A stretch of 64,000 nucleotides of DNA. Source: Vitrella brassicaformis. Taxonomy: Eukaryota > Sar > Vitrellaceae. Of this stretch, positions 58,841 through 64,000 are shown in pieces (the stretch's first letter is position 1; each line of letters starts with the position of its first letter). The stretch lies in NCBI GenBank assembly GCA_001179505.1, contig CDMY01000227.1, positions 502,267 through 566,266 of the forward strand. Direction: 5' to 3'. Below the pieces are notes generated by a model that did no database searches, was not told the DNA's origin, and worked only from the letters and a program-made list of their open reading frames with translations. Made by a program: the position numbers and the translations under genes.

Positions 58841-59749
58841 ATGAGTTTCTCTTCGTCTTATTCGTTTTCGTCATCGTCCGCGTGGCCGTGGAAGTCCATC
58901 GCGCAGTATGCAGGTCTGGCAGCAGCTGTGGGTCTGGTCTTCTACCTCACGTCGGAGCGACGGCCTCGGCGGCGCACCCTGAAGCGCGAGGAGCTGGTCA
59001 ACATCCTGTTGGACCTGTCCAAGGACATGTATGTGGTCTTCACCGACCTGGCGCAGGTGTCGCAGAGCATCCACCGCCAGCTGGTGTCCAAGGGGCTTGA
59101 CAAGCAGCTGGACAGCGAGCAGCTCGAGGGCATGCTGATGATGCAGGGCATGCAGCAGAAGTTCAAGGACACCCAGCTGGCCGTCTTCGACCGCCACAAG
59201 GTCAGCGAGGGCGACGTGGAAACCGCCACCAAGAAGCACGAGGACGACCCCGAGGTGCAGAAGTACGTCAAGGGCCTCAAGGTCATGTACAGCGAGGCCA
59301 TCAAGGGAGACCTTCCGATGTTCCCCGGCCTCCAGCTGCCCGACACCCTCACCAAGGACAAGTACTTCGAGATCCTCGAGGACATCAACAACGAGAAGCT
59401 CAAGCGGTTCCGGCCCATCCTGAGCGAGATGAGGAGCGACAGCAGCAAGGCCACCAGCCCGGCGTCGCGGGAGGCCGGCGCCCTGCCGTCGAGCGAGCTG
59501 ACGATGAAGCTCAAGGACGCCAGCGAGGCCGTCGAGGCCGAGATGATTGTCAAGCACGCGGCCGTCCTGGGCGAGAAGATGATGTTCGCGGCCGCCAATG
59601 CCGCCTTCTCCAAGGACGCCGACTTTCGCAAGCGGCGGTCGGATGTCGACGCTGCCCACCAGGAGCGCATTGTCAACCTTATGAAGACTATCAGTGCGGG
59701 GGGTGGTGGGGGCGGGACTGGCAGCAGCAGCAGTGCTGCCAAGGGATGA
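58841..59749 (+). CDS. Intronless membrane-anchored helical protein, unknown function
   Basis: 302 residues in one exon, ATG at 58841, 165 bases from the divergent mPGES-2 start. A Ser-rich leader is followed by one membrane segment (AQYAGLAAAVGLVFYLTS, about 21-38) and then RRPRRR, giving an N-out/C-in or outer-membrane signal-anchor layout. The rest is highly charged, helical and well ordered in appearance (ELVNILLDLSKDMYVVFTDLAQ, DKYFEILEDINNEKLKRF), ending in Gly/Ser/Ala. Codon use is strongly C/G-ending. The length and lack of repeats argue that it is real. I do not recognise the family. The antisense frame 58871-59830 is a shadow. Confidence 0.8.
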   Translation: MSFSSSYSFSSSSAWPWKSIAQYAGLAAAVGLVFYLTSERRPRRRTLKREELVNILLDLSKDMYVVFTDLAQVSQSIHRQLVSKGLDKQLDSEQLEGMLMMQGMQQKFKDTQLAVFDRHKVSEGDVETATKKHEDDPEVQKYVKGLKVMYSEAIKGDLPMFPGLQLPDTLTKDKYFEILEDINNEKLKRFRPILSEMRSDSSKATSPASREAGALPSSELTMKLKDASEAVEAEMIVKHAAVLGEKMMFAAANAAFSKDADFRKRRSDVDAAHQERIVNLMKTISAGGGGGGTGSSSSAAKG

Positions 59750-60267
59750 GGAATGGCTGGCTGCTGATGGGGGTGTCTGTCTGTCGAGCCAATCTATCGC
59801 TTTGCTGCGGCTGTGTGTGTGTGTGCACATTTCTCTCTCTTCTGTTCATACGTGCCCACAGGGGAGGGAGGAAGGGCTATGGGAGCTGTCGTTACGACCT
59901 TGTTTAAGCGAGCCTTGTTGTAGAGTTTCTACTGTGACGTACATGGATGGTATGTGAGTGCCTGGCCCGTCAGCGGGCCGGCGCGGGAGCCAACAATGAT
60001 CATTCACTCATTCCCTGTTGCAGTCCTGCACTTGGATGCTTTACATCCACCCTCAGACAGTGACTTTCTCCCCACACATGACATGAGATGACATGACGTG
60101 ATGTGTGTGTGGGTGAACGGCTGGGTGGGATGGGACGGACCATTGCGTACACAGCACACGAACCATTCCCACCCCCCCGGTTTGTGTTCTGCAATCAAGA
60201 AGCTACGCACTGCACCGATACTTGCAATGCATCCATCTGCACTACCTCAGCCGACCATCAGCCACCC
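59750..60267. other. Gene-free convergent spacer
   Basis: 518 bases between the 302-residue gene and the proposed end of the kinase-like gene. ATGAC/GTGATG runs near 60080-60105. If the kinase-like gene used another last exon, its end could lie here. Confidence 0.5.
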
Positions 60268-62757
60268 TTAATTGAAGTTGAATCTGCTAGTGAATACGGG
60301 CTCTGCGTCGGGCCTAACTGGTGCCATGGCTTGCCCAATGGCGTCGGGCACCGACACCGACACCGCGCGCTCCCGCACCCACGAAGCTGATGAGCTCATC
60401 CAGCGAGCACAGAGACAGAGAGACAGACAGAGACATCGCGCATGTCATTGATTAGCCGGGCGGCTGCTGAAGTTTGTTTACCTACCTCTGTTGTGTTGGA
60501 TGTGGTGGGTGAGGACGATGTTCTCGGGCAGCACCTGCTTGTGCGCGATGCCGACCGAGTGCAGATGCGACAGGGCCATCCCAACCTGTGGGTGGGTGGG
60601 CCCGGGTGGGTGGGTGGTCACACACACACAGGCATACAGGCAAACACGCAGCCGAGCATCACTCCTTCCTCCCCACCTGCACAACGATGTCCTTGACTAT
60701 GTCCTCTGTGTACACGAAGATGCGATGCCGCCGCGGCTGCGAGAACCGAGCCGGACTGCATGGCAACCAACATCCCGCCATCCATCCATCCATCCATGCG
60801 CCCACCTGAGCATTGACGACACCATACTGGCCGACGCCGCACTCAGCCGGGACCCCTCGGGCCGCACCGACACAGCCGGAGGAGTTGTGTCCACCGCCGT
60901 CCGCACGACACCACCACCAGCAGCAGGAGGGGCTGGGGGCGGGTGCAGGGGAGGGTCCGCTGCGGGTGGTCTGGGTGCCTGTAGGTTGTTGTCGTCCTCG
61001 ATGTCGCGGCCCTCGCCCTGGCCGGTGCCGGTGTGGAGTTGGCGGATGGTGTATGAGGCGAGTTGCCGCTTGTACTTCATGGCCTGCCCGCCGGGGGAGA
61101 GCTCGGTGATGGCCGTAAGGCTGCGGGACGGCACGTCGGCTATGATCTGTTTGGTACACACAAGTAGGGAGAGGGGAGGGGAGGCGGGTGTGTTCTTTGG
61201 TGGGTCGGGTCGCTTGCCTGTTTGACGTCAGTGACGTGTGGGTGGTGGACCAGTGCATGGAGGGTCAGCGAACGCAACATCTGCAGCCACACACACACAC
61301 ACACATGCAATGCATCCCTCCCTCCATCCCTCCCTCCCCGGCCACCCACCGACCTGCATGAGTTTGGTCTCCGTCTCGCCACTCGCTAAGGCCGCCGCCT
61401 CGCGCCACAGACCCTCACACGCCACATACTGCGCACAATAAGAAGGAAACAACACAAAGGGAAGACACACAAGGTCTTTCGCCATTGGATGTGCGTGTGG
61501 GGGGTGGTGGGATCAGTCCAATCTCTGACCCGTGCGGCCATCTGTCCTCCACCCTCGGTATCCTGCACGAGCAGCGTCTTGGAGCGCTTGGTGCGGCCCA
61601 GCTCACACACTACTCGATACTTGTCGTCCACCACGCCCCCCACACCCACACCCACGCTACCACAGATGCTACGCTCGCCCTGGCCGTCCTCCCCCTCCCT
61701 CTCCCCCTCTTGCTGGTCTGGCCGGCCCTGCTCGTCGAGAGGCAGGCCCCAGTTGTTGGCCTGGGCGAGCCACTCGTCGAGCAGAGAGCCCGCAGACGGC
61801 GACTCGGTGAAGCTCTCGCCGTGCATGGCCTGCCAGATGGAGGCGATGCTGCTGCACACATCACACACGAATATGACACACACGTAGAGATGCATCTGTG
61901 GATCGATCTATACCGTCTTGCTGTGGCGGCGGGGCTATTCTCTTCCTCTACACTCATCATGGCGGCGTCATCCCCGCCGTACGCCGAAGAACCGACAACA
62001 GATCTGCACACATGGACAAGTGGACGGATGAAAGATACAATAGAGAGGAAGCGGCATGTGTGTGTACGTGTGTCAGTTACTGCATTAGCGGCCGCAGGTG
62101 TGCCACCGCCGGGTGTGCGAAAACATCGGGCAGCGTCAGACGCTGCGAAGTGTCGGGGTGCAGCATGCCTCTGCACCAACCACACACAACACAGACGCAA
62201 ACAGACCGCTTCATCCATCCATCCATCCATCCATCCATGTGTGTGTGTGTGCTGTACTCGAGTAGGTTTCGCATGTCGGTTGAGATGGCCGGTTCGGGAG
62301 GGAGGGCGACCCGCAGGTCCCCTCGGTAGCACTGCAGCTCGTAATCAGACCTCGACAGCTCCCTGCAGTCCACCACCAACAGCCAAACCGAACCAAACCA
62401 TCCATCCATCCATCCATCCATTTTTGTCCCCGGCTCACTGACATCCAGGGGATGCGTCCGTAGAGCAGCACGGCCGCCGTGACGCCCAGACCCCACACAT
62501 CCCTCGCGCGCCCGTCGTGAGATCTGTCCTCCTCCCCATTGCCGACGAAACACTCTGGCGGGAGGAAGCACGGGTGGCGATACTGACCTGCAGCCGGTAC
62601 AGTAGCATAGGTCAGATCAGATCAGATCATAGATCAGATCCACACAACAGATGGTGGACGCACCTGTGCCGCGCACTTTGAAGTCGGATTCGTTGACGGG
62701 TTCCGCCGCGTCAAGCGTGTGAAGCTTCACGGGGCAACGAAAACCGGGCATCGCCAT
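60268..62757 (-). CDS. Kinase-like protein with C-lobe encoded before N-lobe (lobe-swapped pseudokinase)
   Basis: Proposed exons 62664-62757, 62443-62587, 62258-62362, 62081-62170, 61914-62003, 61530-61851, 61354-61428, 61218-61280, 60806-61146, 60677-60755, 60486-60585 and 60268-60386, all in phase; 540 residues. The first four exons encode activation-segment and C-lobe elements: VKLHTLDAAEP, KVRGTGQYRHP..PPE, ARDVWGLGVTAAVLLYGRIPW, HPDTSQRLTLPDVFAHP. The later exons encode N-lobe elements: DKYRVVCELGR, GGQMAAR, LWREAAAL, ELSPGG, and the catalytic loop SHLHSVGIAHKQVLPENIVL. HRD is HKQ, the glycine loop is degenerate and the VAIK Lys appears lost, so catalysis is doubtful. A GC-AG intron follows 61218. 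The last exon is weakly supported. Two broken genes or an assembly join are alternatives. Confidence 0.7.
61316..61338 (-). repeat. GGGA/GGAT tract (minus strand) in a kinase-gene intron
   Basis: CCCT and CCAT units on the plus strand, in the intron between the 61354-61428 and 61218-61280 exons. Confidence 0.85.
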
Positions 62758-62891
62758 TTTCTATATATCAAAGGATTCTTCTCAAAACCGTTTCACAACG
62801 GTCGTACAGGCATCGTGTACGATTCCAAGTGGCAGCGAACGATGGTATTTGCCCTGTCGCTGGCCTCTTTTCTCCCGCGCGGCTGCTGCAG

Positions 62892-63345
62892 ATGTGGCGC
62901 AAACCATCCATGAGCGTCGGGCTGCAGATGGCAGTGGCGGCCCTATCGATACCCTCAAGCAGGAGGTATACAGACGCGCAGCCAGCCAGACACACGGACA
63001 CACGGACAGACAGACCGGCGTTCTGTGTGGCAGTTTAAGGAGTTCTTGACGGCTCTCAAGGTGAAGGGAGAATCCGAAGACACCGCTGGTACGCAACAGG
63101 TGCAATGCGTGTGTGCCCATCCATCCACATGCGTGTGAGTGCAGGCAAAGACAGGGAGCAAGGAGAGAAGGAGGACATCGACTCGGAGTCAGACGACCAA
63201 GCCACAGAAGAAGACACAGATGACGTTGAGGAGGACCCATGGGAGGGTGGGTACCCCATTTCCTTTTTCAACAAGACGGAGGAAGAGCAGGAACAGATAC
63301 TGCTGCAACAGGTAGGTACACACCCATCCACCCACCCACGTGCAC

Positions 63346-63380
<35 letters not shown>

Positions 63381-63966
63381 TGGCCGTCCTCTACCAGGCT
63401 GACACGGACGAGCTGATGCTCACTGACGAGGAGAGGAAGGAGCTCGAGGAAGAGATTGCGGCCAACAGGAAGGCGCGCCAGAAAAAGTGGAAAAAGGGCA
63501 AGAAAAAGAAGAAGAACGAACCTCCTAACTTCATCATCATGTTTTCCGACGACCAAAGATGGGATGCTGTCGGTACGGACACACACCTAACTATGTGGGT
63601 GGGTGGGTCGGTGGATGGATGGGTGGACGTGTGTGTGTCTGTGTGCAGGTCTGGTCCAGCAGCGGCTGTCTGATGAAGATCGTCTGTTTCCCTTCTTCAT
63701 GAGCGAGACCCCCCAGATGGACCGCATGATCAAGTCAGGACGCATACACATACAGAGGCAGAGGATGTGTGTGTGTGCTGCAATCAATCAATGATTGCAG
63801 GGAAGGCGTGTTCTTTGAGAATACGTTCGTGACCGAACCGCTGTGCTCGCCGGCCAGGGCAGCCCTGATGAGCGGTCGGTGGGGCAGAGAGCACCGCACA
63901 CACACAATCCTGTGCATACGTGTGTGTGTGTGTGTGTGTGTGCAGGCGAGTACGAGCATTTTCACG
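62892..63966 (+). CDS. Sulfatase family enzyme, 3' partial, 5' end unresolved
   Basis: Exons about 62892-62965, 63034-63088, 63145-63311, 63398-63572, 63649-63733, 63801-63874 and 63946-63966, in phase; the gene continues past the window. The frame gives GGPIDTLKQE, FKEFLTALKVKGE, an acidic stretch (DSESDDQATEEDTDDVEED), a Lys-rich stretch (RQKKWKKGKKKKKNEPP), then the sulfatase core: NFIIMFSDDQRWDAVG with the metal-binding DD, TPQMDRMIKEGVFFENTFV, and the active-site LCSPARAALMSG whose Cys becomes formylglycine. Sulfatases hydrolyse sulfate esters. The charged N-terminal extension is unusual; no signal peptide is resolved because the first exon is uncertain (an ATG at 62842 lies in another frame). 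The 21-base exon 63946-63966 encodes the conserved EYEHFHG turn. Divergent from the kinase-like gene. Confidence 0.82.
63350..63380. repeat. CAGA tetranucleotide repeat in an intron
   Basis: Seven or more CAGA units just before the exon at 63398 of the sulfatase gene. Confidence 0.95.
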
Positions 63967-64000
63967 GTACGGATGCACAGAGAGAGAGAGAGAGAGAGGG

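Noticed and set aside
58871-59830. 319-codon minus-strand open frame
   Set aside because: Antisense to the 302-residue gene; GC-ending codons keep the opposite frame open. The plus frame has a membrane anchor and ordered helices.
61485-62441. 318-codon plus-strand frame opposite the kinase-like gene
   Set aside because: No recognisable motif, and the minus strand carries clear kinase blocks with fitting splice sites.

Overview
The window is nuclear DNA of a GC-rich, intron-dense microbial eukaryote. Genes were rebuilt by joining reading-frame blocks at GT-AG junctions that keep phase (one intron looks GC-AG). Most introns are 55-140 bases and full of TG, CAGA, GGAT and GGGA simple repeats. 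The gene set is ordinary eukaryotic: Sm-D1, SRP9, centrin, SCAPER, SMYD, an ammonium transporter and an Egghead-type glycosyltransferase. Several proteins open with a hydrophobic segment, then a Phe, then an Arg/Ser-rich stretch, which resembles the two-part leader used for complex plastids. Together this suggests an alga with a secondary plastid, and I lean to a chromerid alveolate of the Vitrella type. That placement is inference.

Layout (strand): Cys-rich protein, 5' partial (+, to 1587); MsrB (-, 2343-3321); HAD class IIA hydrolase (+, 3404-4621); Sm-D1 (-, 4953-5509); cytochrome P450 (+, 5774-8350); double-FHA protein of about 1964 residues (-, 9481-17012); SCAPER homologue of about 2572 residues (+, 17454-26875); GT2 Egghead-like glycosyltransferase (+, 27461-31583); a glycosyltransferase-less paralogue of its N-terminal half (-, 31994-33834); SMYD SET/MYND protein (-, 34113-36705); small possibly acylated protein (+, 37084-37476); ammonium transporter (-, 39860-42276); NAD(P)H-hydrate dehydratase (+, 42603-44523); small membrane protein (-, 45068-45495); CCCH zinc-finger protein (+, 45690-48062); a 6.5 kb gene-free stretch; centrin (-, 54586-55831); SRP9 (+, 56045-56701); mPGES-2-like thioredoxin/GST-fold protein (-, 57159-58675); intronless 302-residue membrane-anchored protein (+, 58841-59749); pseudokinase-like protein with its lobes in swapped order (-, 60268-62757); sulfatase, 3' partial (+, about 62892 to the end).

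Eighteen of the 20 neighbouring gene pairs lie on opposite strands, so genes come as head-to-head pairs with short shared upstream regions (about 80-440 bases) and tail-to-tail pairs. The genes do not form one pathway. Links worth noting are three putative plastid/ER-targeted enzymes of repair or housekeeping (MsrB, HAD hydrolase, NAXD), two RNA/secretion housekeeping factors (Sm-D1, SRP9), and the tail-to-tail glycosyltransferase/paralogue pair.

The least ordinary loci are the lobe-swapped kinase (60268-62757) and the inverted glycosyltransferase/paralogue pair (27461-33834). Exon coordinates were placed by hand from splice consensus, phase and family similarity, without transcripts. Single-base errors and missed 5' exons are possible.
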